Source of the DNA: PLOWO2-12-38-17 sp963709355
GTDB lineage: Bacteria; Planctomycetota; Brocadiia; Brocadiales; Brocadiaceae
DNA: 64,000 bases
NCBI GenBank assembly: GCA_963709355.1
Contig: CAVPVY010000005.1
Coordinates: 2,542,001-2,606,000 of the forward strand
Direction of reading: 5' to 3'
Under the pieces are notes generated by a model. It ran no database searches and had not been told where the DNA came from. It worked only from the letters and a program-made list of their open reading frames with translations. The position numbers were made by a program, and so were the translations under genes. This document shows, one piece after another, positions 1 through 9,605 of the stretch (its first letter is position 1; each line of letters starts with the position of its first letter).

Positions 1-1
1 A

Positions 2-526
2 CTCTATAGACATGCTGCATATGAAGACTGTCCACTACCTATAGGTGAAGGACAAACCATATCACAGCCCTATATGGTAGCAATTATGACTCAATGTCTT
101 GAACTAAAAGGAAACGAAAAAATACTGGAAGTTGGGACAGGCTCAGGATATCAAACTGCAATACTCAGTAAATTAGCAAACCGTATCTATACAATTGAAA
201 GGCATGATGTACTTGCATCAAGGGCAAAAAAGATTTTACAGGAAATAGGCTGTAACAACGTTGATGTTATTGTCGGAGACGGAAGTATTGGATTGCCTGA
301 TAGAGCGCTGTTTGATGGAATTATCATTACAGCGTGTGCACCATATATACCAAAGAGTCTCCAAGACCAGCTTGAAAACAAAGGACGTCTGGTAATACCT
401 ATAGGGAATCCTTATAACCAGACATTATATCGGGTAGTAAAAGCAGAAAAAGGCATCGAAAGCCATAGCGTTCTGGAGTGCGCCTTTGTACCCTTAGTCG
501 GTAAAGAAGGCTGGAAAATGGAATAA
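2..526 (+). CDS. pcm: Protein-L-isoaspartate O-methyltransferase, 5' end cut by window
   Basis: SAM-dependent repair methyltransferase acting on L-isoaspartyl residues of damaged proteins. The frame is open from base 2 and reads PLPIGEGQTISQPY before the first ATG at 74. That is the conserved PCMT segment, so the gene starts upstream of the window. The SAM-binding motif LEVGTGSGYQTA follows, and later GLPDRALFDGIIITACAP fits the family. About 175 codons are visible of a usual 210-220. It lies 36 bp before a ferritin-like gene on the same strand. The family assignment is firm; only the start is missing. Confidence 0.93.
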   Translation, partial: LYRHAAYEDCPLPIGEGQTISQPYMVAIMTQCLELKGNEKILEVGTGSGYQTAILSKLANRIYTIERHDVLASRAKKILQEIGCNNVDVIVGDGSIGLPDRALFDGIIITACAPYIPKSLQDQLENKGRLVIPIGNPYNQTLYRVVKAEKGIESHSVLECAFVPLVGKEGWKME

Positions 527-562
527 TCATACGTATGGTATTCTTCAAAAATAAACTTGCCC

Positions 563-1042
563 ATGGACGATAAAAATACTGAAATCACAAAAATTTTAGA
601 AACTGCCATTTTGGAAGAAATAAAGGCAAAGGAATTTTATTTAAAAATGTCTTCCCAATTATCCAACAAAGAGGCACAAATGCGTTTTAAACGCATGGCA
701 GAAGCTGAGCAGGAACATGAAGATATCCTTAAGCCATGGTACGAAGATACTTGCGGTTATCCTTTTGGCCCCCTGCAAGCACAGAAAAAGGAAAACGAAC
801 TGGACATTGCTGAACCTGAACAGAATGCCACACTTCCCGATGTTCTCAAATTAATTGCAAAAGCAGAAAACAGGGCATTTCTTTTTTACAAAGAGGCCGT
901 CATCTTTGCAAGAATGTCTGAAGAAAAAAGGCTATTCACCAGGCTGACCTCGCTTGAACAAATGCATGCCGATCAATCACGCATTGAATTACAAATGTTT
1001 ATGAGTGAATCACTCCATTTCTCTGAAAAAGACATACCATGA
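563..1042 (+). CDS. Ferritin-like (rubrerythrin-type) diiron protein
   Basis: Small four-helix protein of about 159 residues. Two carboxylate/histidine clusters are visible: an E-rich stretch ending KEFY near residues 18-26 with EQEH near 54, and an internal repeat with a further Glu pair and EQMH near 137. This is the ExxH pattern of ferritin-like diiron sites. No C-terminal rubredoxin Cys motif is present, so it is not a classical rubrerythrin. ATG at 563 is preferred to the in-frame TTG at 557; neither has a clear ribosome site. A role in peroxide or iron handling is inferred from the family only. Confidence 0.75.
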   Translation: MDDKNTEITKILETAILEEIKAKEFYLKMSSQLSNKEAQMRFKRMAEAEQEHEDILKPWYEDTCGYPFGPLQAQKKENELDIAEPEQNATLPDVLKLIAKAENRAFLFYKEAVIFARMSEEKRLFTRLTSLEQMHADQSRIELQMFMSESLHFSEKDIP

Positions 1043-1162
1043 AAAGTATAAATATGTTAATATTCAAACTAACAATAAATATAAATGAAAACTAAACACC
1101 TCGAAACACAATATTTTTCTATTATTTCGACTTATTTAAAACAAGTTTAAGAGGATACCGCC

Positions 1163-3499
1163 GTGCCAAGCGACATACCTGTTGGAAACGGTTCACTATT
1201 AGTTTCATTTGATTCAGACTATACCATAAGAGATTTATATTATCCGCGCGTAGGAAAGGAAAACCACGCCCTTGGATACCCAAGCAGATTTGGTGTGTGG
1301 ACACACGAAGGTTACTATTGGGTAAATCGCAAAGACTGGAAGCTTGCACTGGGTTACTCGAAAGAAACACTTGTAACCAATGTCCGCGCGTTTAATGAAA
1401 AACTTTCTCTTCAACTGACCTGCAATGACGTCGTTGATTTCGAAAAAAACATATACATGCGCAAGGTTCTGGTAAAGAATCTTAGAAATAGTGAAAGAGA
1501 GGTCAAGCTTTTCTTCCACCATGATTTGAATGTAATGGAAAACGAGGTAGGCGACACAGTATTTTACGATGCAAAACTAAACTGCCTGATTCATTACAAA
1601 GGACCGAGGTATTTCCTGATAAATTGTTCTACTGGCGATGTCTGGGGCGTAAGAGAGTATGCAACTGGAATAAAAAGACACCACGGTGCTGAGGGAACAT
1701 GGAAAGATGCGGAAGATGGTGTACTTGAAGGAAATCCAATATCACAAGGTTCTGTAGATTCCACCATTGGTATTCCATTGAAACTCACAGCACTCGGAGA
1801 AACAACTGTCTATTACTGGATTGCTGCCGGTAAAAACTATAGCGAGGTAGAAGAGCTGAACGATATTGTCTTACATGAAAAACCCCAAAAAATTATTGAC
1901 AGAACGGCTTGTTACTGGCTTCACTGGGTTAACAAAGAGGAAATCAATTTCGGGAATTTACCCTCGGACGTAATTGACCTCTTCAAAAGAAGCTTATTAA
2001 TCATTATGACGCAAATTGACAGCGGTGGCGCTATCATCGCCGCAAACGACTCTGACATCAGACAGTATGCAAAAGACACTTACAGCTATATGTGGCCAAG
2101 AGATGGCGCATTGGTTTCTTATGCGCTTATAAAGGCAGGATACACTACCACATGCAGAAAATTCCTTGACTTCTGCGCAAATGTAATTGCTCCTTATAAT
2201 TTTTGCGCAAGCGTTTTGATTGAAAGTGGATTTCTACTGCATAAATATAATCCGGATGGTTCGTTTGGCAGCTCATGGCATCCATGGATAAAAGGAGATG
2301 AAATACATGTCCCAATCCAGGAAGATGAAACTGCATTGATTCTCTGGGTAATATGGCAATACTATGACCTCTATAGAAAGATTGAAGTTGTACGTCCGCT
2401 ATACCACGCATTTATTGAAAAGGCTGCAGATTTTCTTGTAAATTATCGGGACGAACAAACAGGACTTCCATTACCCTCTTATGACCTGTGGGAAGAAAAA
2501 CGAGGTATATTATCTTTTACAACCGCAACTGTGTATGCTGGTCTGACAGCAGCCGCCAACCTATCGGATATATTTCACCGTACAGAAAAATCTAGTTTAT
2601 ACAGACAAACCGCCGCTGAAATGAAAACAGCCATTGATAAATACCTTTACAGCGAAAAACACAAAAGATTTTTAAGGATGCTTTATCCGAAAAAGGACGG
2701 GGGATTTGAACCCGATGCATCAATAGACGCCAGCCTTTATGCCATGTTTGCCTTTGGCGTTTACGACGCTAACGATATCAAAATACATAACACAATGAAA
2801 GCAATAGAGGAAACGCTATGGGTCAAAACTAAAATCGGTGGAATTGCACGATACGAGCGAGACCAATATCAACGCATAGCCGCTGACGAATCTGTTCCGG
2901 GCAACCCGTGGATAATATGCACCATGTGGCTGGCACAGTATCATATAGCCACCGCAAAATCCATAGAGGAACTCGACCGCGCTGTAAATTCCCTGAGATG
3001 GGCTGTATCACACGCATTACCATCAGGTGTGCTGGCAGAACAGATAAATCCTTACACAGGCGAGCCTGTCTCTGTCTCTCCATTAACATGGAGTCATGCC
3101 GCTGTTGTCCAAACAGTTATGGACTATCTCGATAAATTGCAGGAACTTCATACTTGCGAAAAATGCGGACGGTCCATTTTTAGATACGATAGGGCAGGCA
3201 GACAACAGGTAAAAAAACATTCCTTGTCTCACACTGTTTCAATTTCAGAAAAGAAAACCATTCAATATCTTGACCAAGTAAATTTAAAAAAAGACGATGA
3301 ACTCTTATACGTAGCCATTGATCAGCGACAGTGTGTTGGTTGTGGAATCTGTGCCATTAATTCCAGAGGCGTTATTGATGTAGTAGAAGACAAGGCAAAA
3401 ATTATCGCAGAAAAAGTAAACGACTGGAATGTTAAATCCGGTTTTGAAAAGTGCTGCCCATTAGGGGCAATTACTATAAAATCCGAAAAGAGACTATGA
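1163..3499 (+). CDS. GH15 glucoamylase-like hydrolase with C-terminal ferredoxin domain
   Basis: 778 residues from GTG, with an AAGAGGA ribosome site 7 bases upstream. The N-terminal ~270 residues resemble the bacterial GH15 beta-sandwich domain. The (alpha/alpha)6 barrel follows, with YMWPRDG near 310, EDETALILW near 385, DLWEE near 441 (likely catalytic acid), PGNPWI near 580, and AEQINPYTGEP near 625 (likely catalytic base) before PLTWSHA. After the hydrolase comes a CEKCG motif near 668, then CVGCGIC at 723-729 and CCP near 764, a single-cluster ferredoxin pattern. No signal peptide is seen, so it is probably cytoplasmic. The stop overlaps the next ATG (ATGA). An electron-transfer domain on a glycosidase is unusual. 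Confidence 0.85.
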   Translation: MPSDIPVGNGSLLVSFDSDYTIRDLYYPRVGKENHALGYPSRFGVWTHEGYYWVNRKDWKLALGYSKETLVTNVRAFNEKLSLQLTCNDVVDFEKNIYMRKVLVKNLRNSEREVKLFFHHDLNVMENEVGDTVFYDAKLNCLIHYKGPRYFLINCSTGDVWGVREYATGIKRHHGAEGTWKDAEDGVLEGNPISQGSVDSTIGIPLKLTALGETTVYYWIAAGKNYSEVEELNDIVLHEKPQKIIDRTACYWLHWVNKEEINFGNLPSDVIDLFKRSLLIIMTQIDSGGAIIAANDSDIRQYAKDTYSYMWPRDGALVSYALIKAGYTTTCRKFLDFCANVIAPYNFCASVLIESGFLLHKYNPDGSFGSSWHPWIKGDEIHVPIQEDETALILWVIWQYYDLYRKIEVVRPLYHAFIEKAADFLVNYRDEQTGLPLPSYDLWEEKRGILSFTTATVYAGLTAAANLSDIFHRTEKSSLYRQTAAEMKTAIDKYLYSEKHKRFLRMLYPKKDGGFEPDASIDASLYAMFAFGVYDANDIKIHNTMKAIEETLWVKTKIGGIARYERDQYQRIAADESVPGNPWIICTMWLAQYHIATAKSIEELDRAVNSLRWAVSHALPSGVLAEQINPYTGEPVSVSPLTWSHAAVVQTVMDYLDKLQELHTCEKCGRSIFRYDRAGRQQVKKHSLSHTVSISEKKTIQYLDQVNLKKDDELLYVAIDQRQCVGCGICAINSRGVIDVVEDKAKIIAEKVNDWNVKSGFEKCCPLGAITIKSEKRL

Positions 3500-5907
3500 A
3501 AATCAGGCATAAATTAGTGATCCTCCTGGCTGTATTGATGGTTACCTTAAACGGTGTAATTGCGTTTTTAATTCACAAACGCACACGGCATGAATTCATC
3601 AAGGAAGTAAGAGAAAAAGCAAAGCTGATTGCAATAGAGCTGGAAACCACCAGAAACTACTTTGCATCAGTCCTGCAAACATCAAAAATTGAAATTACCG
3701 AACAAACAAAATATTTCATCCCTGCAATTTCAGGACAGGCTATAGGCTCTGAATTTGCTGAAAGAACAGGCTATATTATTAAACAAACAAGTATGAGATA
3801 TAGAAATGCCTTTAATAAACCTGATTCGTTTGAAGAATCTGTACTGAGGAAAATGGAAAACGACCCCAGCATAACAGAATACTGGCATAGCGACATTATT
3901 GATGGCAAAAGGGTTGAACGTTATCTTTATGCCTTGCATATAAAAAAAGACTGTTTACTCTGCCACGGTCCCCAGGAAACGGCGCCAGATTTTATAAAAA
4001 ACAACTATACCACCGGATATGATTATAAAATAGGAGAAATCAGAGGTGCAATCAGCGTAATTATCCCAAAATACATCGCCGAGCAGAGATTTGCATCGAA
4101 TATCGTTTTTTTTATTACGATTGGTTCTATAAGTATTTTGCTGATTGTTGCCATTATCTTCTTTACAACCGGTAAATTCATGAAACCAATAGAAAGATTA
4201 GCGTATGCAATAAACAACATCACAAAAACCGGTGACCTTACTACAAAAGTTGACATTGCCTCCCACGACGAAGTTGGACAACTCAGCAGGAACTTCAATG
4301 AAATGTCCACAAAGTTACAGTCAATTTACGCCACGCTCGAACAACGAATTGCAGAAAAAACTTCTCATTTGCAAAAGGCTGTTCTGGCACTGGAACGCGC
4401 AAATAAAATGAAATCAGAATTCCTGGCTAATATGTCACATGAACTGCGCACGCCTCTGAACGCTATTATAGGTTTTGCAGAAGTGCTGCGCGATAAAATT
4501 TCAGGTGAATTAAATGAAGACCAGATTGATTATGTTAAAGATATACATAGCAGCGGCATTCACCTCCTCCAGATGATTAATGACATTCTGGACCTATCCA
4601 AAATTGAGGCAGGCAGAATGGAACTCCAGTACGAAACCTTCGCAATCCGCGAGGCAATCGAAGACGTCTATACCATCCTAAAAGGCATTGCCGGCAAAAA
4701 GCATCTGGAATTAAAAACAATAATACTAACAGATGTAAATACCATAGAAGCCGACCGTGTAAAATTCAAACAAATCTTATATAATCTCCTCTCAAACGCT
4801 ATAAAGTTCACACCTGAACAAGGTAGTATTATTGTTGAAGCCAGCATCACAGACGATACATTACAGGTATCTGTATCTGACACAGGAATAGGCATGAAAC
4901 CAGAAGACCAGGAAAAAGTATTTAAAGAATTCTGGCAGGCAGACAGTTCTTTTGCAAGAAAGTATGAAGGAACTGGACTCGGTCTTGCACTGACAAAAAG
5001 AATCGTTGAAATGCACGGCGGGAAACTCTGGTTTGAAAGTGAATTTGGTAAAGGAAGTATCTTTTGTTTTGCTTTACCTTTAAAGGCACAAAAGAAGAGA
5101 CCAAAATCAAAGGAAACTGAGGTTAAACCCTCTAAGTCAATATCCACAACAGAAAAATCTGCAAGGACAGTTCTGGTTGTCGAAGACGACCGTATGGCGG
5201 CTGATATCATCACACTATATCTAACAAATGCCGGGTATAACGTTATTATGGCTATTGATGGTGAAGACGCAATCAAAAAAGCCAATGAATTTAAGCCTTT
5301 CTTAATAACACTTGACATAATGCTGCCTAAGAAAGATGGATGGGACGTCCTTTCTGAACTTAAAAACTCTAGTAACACGGCAAATATACCTGTAATTATA
5401 ATATCTATTGTAGACAATAAGGAATTAGGGTATAGCCTTGGCGCCGCCGAATATCTGATTAAACCAATTGACAGAAATAAACTGCTTAACAGCGTAAACG
5501 CCTGCATCCCTGCAGAAAAAAATAAATGCCTGAAAATACTTGTGATTGACGACGATGAAAAGGCTGTAAAATTTATGAGTGCCATTATGGAAAACGCAGG
5601 CTTTGAAGTCTTCAGGGCATACAGCGGTAAGGCAGGAATCAAACTAGCCATGGATTGTAACCCCGACCTCATTATGCTTGACCTTATGATGCCGGATGTT
5701 AGCGGTTTTGACGTAATTGAAACGCTTAGGAAACACCCAAAAGCAAAGGAAATACCCATAATTGTATGTTCAGCTAAGGATATTACACCGGAAGATAAAA
5801 AAGTATTAAATGGAAATATATTGGCAATTGTCCAAAAAAGCACTCATACAAAAGAAGACCTCCTTGCTGCAATTAAAAAGATAGAACAATTGCATCCAAA
5901 TAATTAA
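3496..5907 (+). CDS. Heme-c sensor hybrid histidine kinase with two receiver domains
   Basis: About 803 residues from ATG 3496, overlapping the previous stop. Order: TM helix (~7-25); an extracytoplasmic sensor like Tll0287/DUF3365 with CLLCH near 152-157, a covalent heme c motif; TM2 (~200-222); HAMP; HisKA with SHELRTPLNAI (phospho-His); HATPase with N box (NLLSNAIKF), DTGIGM and GTGLGL; then two REC domains with phospho-Asp in LDIMLP and LDLMMP. The second REC ends SAKD...VQKS, so its conserved Lys is in an atypical context. Two single-REC proteins follow and are the likely partners. Sensing of redox or NO-like ligands is inferred from the heme motif. Confidence 0.9.
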   Translation: MKIRHKLVILLAVLMVTLNGVIAFLIHKRTRHEFIKEVREKAKLIAIELETTRNYFASVLQTSKIEITEQTKYFIPAISGQAIGSEFAERTGYIIKQTSMRYRNAFNKPDSFEESVLRKMENDPSITEYWHSDIIDGKRVERYLYALHIKKDCLLCHGPQETAPDFIKNNYTTGYDYKIGEIRGAISVIIPKYIAEQRFASNIVFFITIGSISILLIVAIIFFTTGKFMKPIERLAYAINNITKTGDLTTKVDIASHDEVGQLSRNFNEMSTKLQSIYATLEQRIAEKTSHLQKAVLALERANKMKSEFLANMSHELRTPLNAIIGFAEVLRDKISGELNEDQIDYVKDIHSSGIHLLQMINDILDLSKIEAGRMELQYETFAIREAIEDVYTILKGIAGKKHLELKTIILTDVNTIEADRVKFKQILYNLLSNAIKFTPEQGSIIVEASITDDTLQVSVSDTGIGMKPEDQEKVFKEFWQADSSFARKYEGTGLGLALTKRIVEMHGGKLWFESEFGKGSIFCFALPLKAQKKRPKSKETEVKPSKSISTTEKSARTVLVVEDDRMAADIITLYLTNAGYNVIMAIDGEDAIKKANEFKPFLITLDIMLPKKDGWDVLSELKNSSNTANIPVIIISIVDNKELGYSLGAAEYLIKPIDRNKLLNSVNACIPAEKNKCLKILVIDDDEKAVKFMSAIMENAGFEVFRAYSGKAGIKLAMDCNPDLIMLDLMMPDVSGFDVIETLRKHPKAKEIPIIVCSAKDITPEDKKVLNGNILAIVQKSTHTKEDLLAAIKKIEQLHPNN

Positions 5908-5967
5908 TACTTCTTGTATGATAAATTCACATTTTATATAACAAAACTCAACATACAGAGAAAATAT

Positions 5968-6345
5968 ATGCCAGATAAAAATGTAATGGTTGTTGAAGAT
6001 AACGAAAAAAACCGGAAACTAATGCGTGTTGTACTCAAGGCAAAGGGATACAATGTAATTGAAGCAGCAAGTGGCGAAGATGCTTTAAACATATTAAGGA
6101 ATCAAAAACCAGATATAATTCTTATGGACATACAACTACCAGGTATTGACGGCATTACATTAATAAAACAAATAAAAGGGACATCCGTGCTGAAAGATAC
6201 TCCAATTATTGCCGTAACCGCTTATGCAATGAAAGGCGATGAAGAAAAAATTATGGAAGCCGGATGCGATGCCTACGTCAGTAAACCTATCAATACACAG
6301 GAACTGCCGCTCATCATTGAAAAATATATTAAAAAACATGAATAA
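5968..6345 (+). CDS. Single-domain response regulator, CheY/DivK-like
   Basis: A stand-alone receiver of about 125 residues. The acidic pocket is VVEDNE, the phospho-acceptor Asp is in LMDIQLPG, and the conserved Thr/Lys are in AVTAYAM and SKPI. It has no output domain, as in DivK-type phosphorelay proteins. ATG 5968 puts the first beta strand right after MPDKN; a TTG at 5914 would add an unrelated tail. It starts 61 bp after the hybrid kinase and its end overlaps the next regulator by 8 bp, so the three are probably co-transcribed and work together. Confidence 0.9.
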   Translation: MPDKNVMVVEDNEKNRKLMRVVLKAKGYNVIEAASGEDALNILRNQKPDIILMDIQLPGIDGITLIKQIKGTSVLKDTPIIAVTAYAMKGDEEKIMEAGCDAYVSKPINTQELPLIIEKYIKKHE

Positions 6346-7075
6346 GCCAAAAATATTGGTTGCAGATGACATCAAACAGAACGTAAAGTTATTGAGGGTA
6401 ATCCTGACCGCATCGGAATACGATGTAATCGAAGCTTATGATGGAGAAGAAACTCTAGAAAAAGCACAAACAGAAAACCCGGAATTAATACTACTTGATA
6501 TCATGATGCCCAAATTATCAGGATTTGAAGTGTGCAAGAAACTACGAGCAAATGACAGAACAAAAAATATACCTGTCATAATGATTACCGCACTTCACGA
6601 GATGGATGATCGTATTAAAGGAATAGAGGCAGGTGCCGATGATTTTATCAGTAAGCCATTCAATAAAACGGAACTGCTTGCCAGAGTAAAATCATTACTC
6701 AGTATGAGGCAGACGACGACTATAAAAAAGGAAGTAACGGACGCCCTTGAATCAATTCTACTCGATGTATCGGAAGGCATTGTTGTTGCAAACAAACAGT
6801 GGGAAATTAAGAATATAAATAAGACCGCACAGGAGATCTTACACATTAAAGATACCCAAAACGTCAATCTTCTTACATATTTGTCACAGTTAAATTTGTC
6901 AATACCGATAGAGATGCTAACCAGCACGCAGGAGAATACTATCAATTTTCAGATATCACCCCCAGATACTCAACCCTCCTTAACAAAGACAACTGCGAAG
7001 TTAACAAAAATATTTGATGATCATAAAAATATGGTCGGCATAACACTAATCTTAAAGAAAGAAACCCTTAACTAA
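6338..7075 (+). CDS. Response regulator with C-terminal PAS-like domain
   Basis: About 245 residues. The start chosen is ATG 6338 (MNKPKILVADD), overlapping the previous gene by 8 bp. REC domain residues 1-120 carry ADD, the phospho-Asp in LLDIMMP, the Thr in MITAL and the Lys in SKPFN. After a helical linker, residues ~135-240 contain LLDVSEGIVVANKQWEI and NINKTAQEIL, which resemble the opening of a PAS sensor fold. No DNA-binding or enzymatic output is visible. It closes a kinase-regulator-regulator operon. The PAS call is by pattern only. Confidence 0.82.
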   Translation: MNKPKILVADDIKQNVKLLRVILTASEYDVIEAYDGEETLEKAQTENPELILLDIMMPKLSGFEVCKKLRANDRTKNIPVIMITALHEMDDRIKGIEAGADDFISKPFNKTELLARVKSLLSMRQTTTIKKEVTDALESILLDVSEGIVVANKQWEIKNINKTAQEILHIKDTQNVNLLTYLSQLNLSIPIEMLTSTQENTINFQISPPDTQPSLTKTTAKLTKIFDDHKNMVGITLILKKETLN

Positions 7076-7158
7076 ATGCTCCTACTATGTCTTGACATTT
7101 TGCGAATGCATTCAGCAGGTTTATCTATTTAAAGAGAAATAAAATCTAAAATATATTT

Positions 7159-8487
7159 TCATCGTTTCTTATAAAAATAAAATGGCAATGACACACCGAT
7201 TGCTACTGCGGTTGCCGCTATTACCTTTAGTTCTACATTAAACACAAGCCATCCACACACCAGCAATGCAAAAAAAGGAATCAAATAGCCCCCTGGTATT
7301 AAATAACCCCCTTTTCGCTCCGCATCAGACCTCCTCAATATAATTACAGCAAGACATGTTGGAATATATTGCAGAATGCTCACCATTACACTGGCTGCAA
7401 CCAGATACTTAAAACTACCTGTTAACGCTAACACAAGAGTTAAAAACGTATTAACAATAATCGCCAGATACGGGGTGTGATATTCCGGATGTGTTCTTGA
7501 AAATACCTCAGGTAAATATCCCTCAATCGAAAGCACATACAAACTGCGCGGGCTTGTGAGCGCTATACCGGCATTAATTCCTCCAATAGATAATAAGGCG
7601 CCTATTCCAATAATAATGCCGCCTGACGTTCCCATAAAATGTTTTGCTGCATCCACAAGCGGTTTGTCAGAAATGGCAAGTTCCGGAAAAGTCCATGTTG
7701 CCACAACTTGAATAACTGCATACAGGGCGGTAACTGTCATTATTACCAAAAATAATACGATAGGGATGTCCCTTTTAGGTCGTCTCATTTCACCTGCAGG
7801 TACAGCAACAAACTCAAACCCTGTATATGCGTATAATGCCATCACAACTGCCATACCAAAACTCCCTATCGTTAATCCGCCTTTATCAACCTTCGTCAAA
7901 GACTGTGTTACTGGTTTATCCCAGTCTATAAAAAAAAGTCCTGCACCAATAAAAATAAGCAAAGACAACAATTTTCCTACCGTAAAGAAATTGATTGTCC
8001 TTGCACCGGGCTTTACTCCAAAATAGTTAATAATACTTAATCCCACAATCAAAGCAGCAACTAATCCTTTGTTCAGCCACACAAACCCATCAGGCAGAAA
8101 ATACTCCAGATAAAGCCCTAAACCACTCGCAACCGATGCCCAGCCTATAACAGATGAAATCCACATCATCCAGCCTACCAGAAATCCTGCAAAAGGGCCG
8201 AATGCGTCCCTGGCATAAAGATATGCGCCGCCTGTTTTCTCATACAGACCTCCCATCTCAGCAAAACAGAGCGCAATTGCAAAACATAAGACCCCGCATA
8301 GCGGAAACACCCAAATGGCACTTTTTCCTGCTAGTCCAAATAGCTGTCCCGGCAATAAGAAAATACCAGCGCCCACAACACTATTAATTCCAAGGCAAAT
8401 TACGTCAAAAAACCCCATTGTTCTTATTAGATTGTGATTTTGCATATCTGTTTTTTTTACGCTAGATAATTTCGGATTGACGATCAT
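7159..8487 (-). CDS. APC-superfamily amino acid permease
   Basis: 442 residues, almost entirely hydrophobic, with about 12 membrane segments. The first helix carries FFDVICLGINSVVGAGIFLLPG, the substrate-binding GxG kink of the amino acid-polyamine-organocation family. Inner membrane proton- or exchange-coupled import of an amino acid is expected from the family; the substrate cannot be read. It converges with the response-regulator operon and diverges from a TPR lipoprotein gene, so it appears to be a single-gene unit. Confidence 0.88.
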   Translation of the reverse strand: MIVNPKLSSVKKTDMQNHNLIRTMGFFDVICLGINSVVGAGIFLLPGQLFGLAGKSAIWVFPLCGVLCFAIALCFAEMGGLYEKTGGAYLYARDAFGPFAGFLVGWMMWISSVIGWASVASGLGLYLEYFLPDGFVWLNKGLVAALIVGLSIINYFGVKPGARTINFFTVGKLLSLLIFIGAGLFFIDWDKPVTQSLTKVDKGGLTIGSFGMAVVMALYAYTGFEFVAVPAGEMRRPKRDIPIVLFLVIMTVTALYAVIQVVATWTFPELAISDKPLVDAAKHFMGTSGGIIIGIGALLSIGGINAGIALTSPRSLYVLSIEGYLPEVFSRTHPEYHTPYLAIIVNTFLTLVLALTGSFKYLVAASVMVSILQYIPTCLAVIILRRSDAERKGGYLIPGGYLIPFFALLVCGWLVFNVELKVIAATAVAIGVSLPFYFYKKR

Positions 8488-8611
8488 CCATTATTTTATA
8501 TAATAACATTTCATTTTTAACACCAGTAACAAATTAGTAAAATATTATTGGGCGTTAACATCCTGTAAACTTGTTTTTATTTATAGCATTCACTTTAATT
8601 AAAAGGATTTT

Positions 8612-9532
8612 ATGATGCACTTCAAGAAACAGAATTTAATATTCTTCTCTGTATTTACGTTATTTATACTACCAATTACAGGATGTGGTCAAAAAGAGCC
8701 AGCTACAACTTCCATCAAATTCGAAGGCAGTACTCCTTCGGTCCACAAGAAAACATTAGCAGACGAAGAAATTGAAAAGAATAAAAGGCTGCTGGAAACC
8801 AATCCAAAGGATGCCAAGGCATATCATACTCTGGGTTTATTATACGATGGAAAGGGTATGTTTGATGAATCCTTAGATGCTTATAAGAAGGCGTCAGAGA
8901 TTGACCCTATGATGGTTGAATCACTTGTTGGACAGGGAAACATCCTCAACAAGAAAGGAAAATCAGATGAGGCAATTTCTGTTTTTAAAAAGGCACTTGA
9001 AATAGACTCACATCATGCATTGGCATATGAAGGATTGGGACTTGTTTACATCCACAAGAAGCAGGAGGAAGATGCGACGAAATCATTTCAAAAGGCTGTT
9101 GGCCTGAATCCTGGTCTTGTGAACTCACGATACAATCTGGGTATTCTCTATGCAAAAAAGGCACAGTTCAATGAGGCGGTTGCAGAATGGACAAAGGCAA
9201 TCGAGATAAACCCACAGAAAATTGAAATATATTATAATCTTGGTATCGCCTATACAAAACTGGGCAAAATGGATGACGCCATTTCTATATGGCAGAAGGC
9301 GTTAACTATACGCCCTGATATGGTAGACTTTTATTATGTTATAGGAATCTCATATAAGGAAAAAGGCGATTTTGCCAATGCTGAGGCATCGCTTAAAAAG
9401 GCGCTTGAAGTAGACCCCAAATTAGTCGAGGTGCACAAGGTGCTCGAAGAATTATACCGCTCAAAGGGTATGATGGGAGAGGCTGACCGCGAGGCAGAAC
9501 TATACAAAAGCCGGTCAAGTCCGCATCATTAG
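8612..9532 (+). CDS. TPR-repeat lipoprotein
   Basis: 306 residues starting ATGATG after an AAAAGGA ribosome site. The hydrophobic leader ends in a lipobox (PITGC, Cys near 25), so it is exported and lipid-anchored. The mature protein is a run of about six to seven tetratricopeptide repeats of 34 residues, each with the A..F..A....P pattern (for example KAYHTLG, EAISVFKKALEID, SRYNLGILY, EIYYNLGIAY). TPR solenoids serve as protein-interaction scaffolds; the partner is unknown. It is separated by about 70 bp from anmK. Confidence 0.85.
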   Translation: MMHFKKQNLIFFSVFTLFILPITGCGQKEPATTSIKFEGSTPSVHKKTLADEEIEKNKRLLETNPKDAKAYHTLGLLYDGKGMFDESLDAYKKASEIDPMMVESLVGQGNILNKKGKSDEAISVFKKALEIDSHHALAYEGLGLVYIHKKQEEDATKSFQKAVGLNPGLVNSRYNLGILYAKKAQFNEAVAEWTKAIEINPQKIEIYYNLGIAYTKLGKMDDAISIWQKALTIRPDMVDFYYVIGISYKEKGDFANAEASLKKALEVDPKLVEVHKVLEELYRSKGMMGEADREAELYKSRSSPHH

Positions 9533-9605
9533 ATTTTAAATCGGATAATATATTCATAATTATTTATAAAAATTGTATTGTAGTCTAAAAATTTCAAAAT
9601 AAATA

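Noticed and set aside
557..562. TTG at 557 as start of the ferritin-like gene
   Set aside because: An ATG two codons later is a stronger start and neither has a ribosome site that favours the TTG.
4668..5843. Long open frame (391 codons) on the minus strand inside the hybrid kinase
   Set aside because: It is antisense to well-conserved HATPase and receiver domains. Its composition follows from the codon use of the real gene, and it has no recognisable domain.
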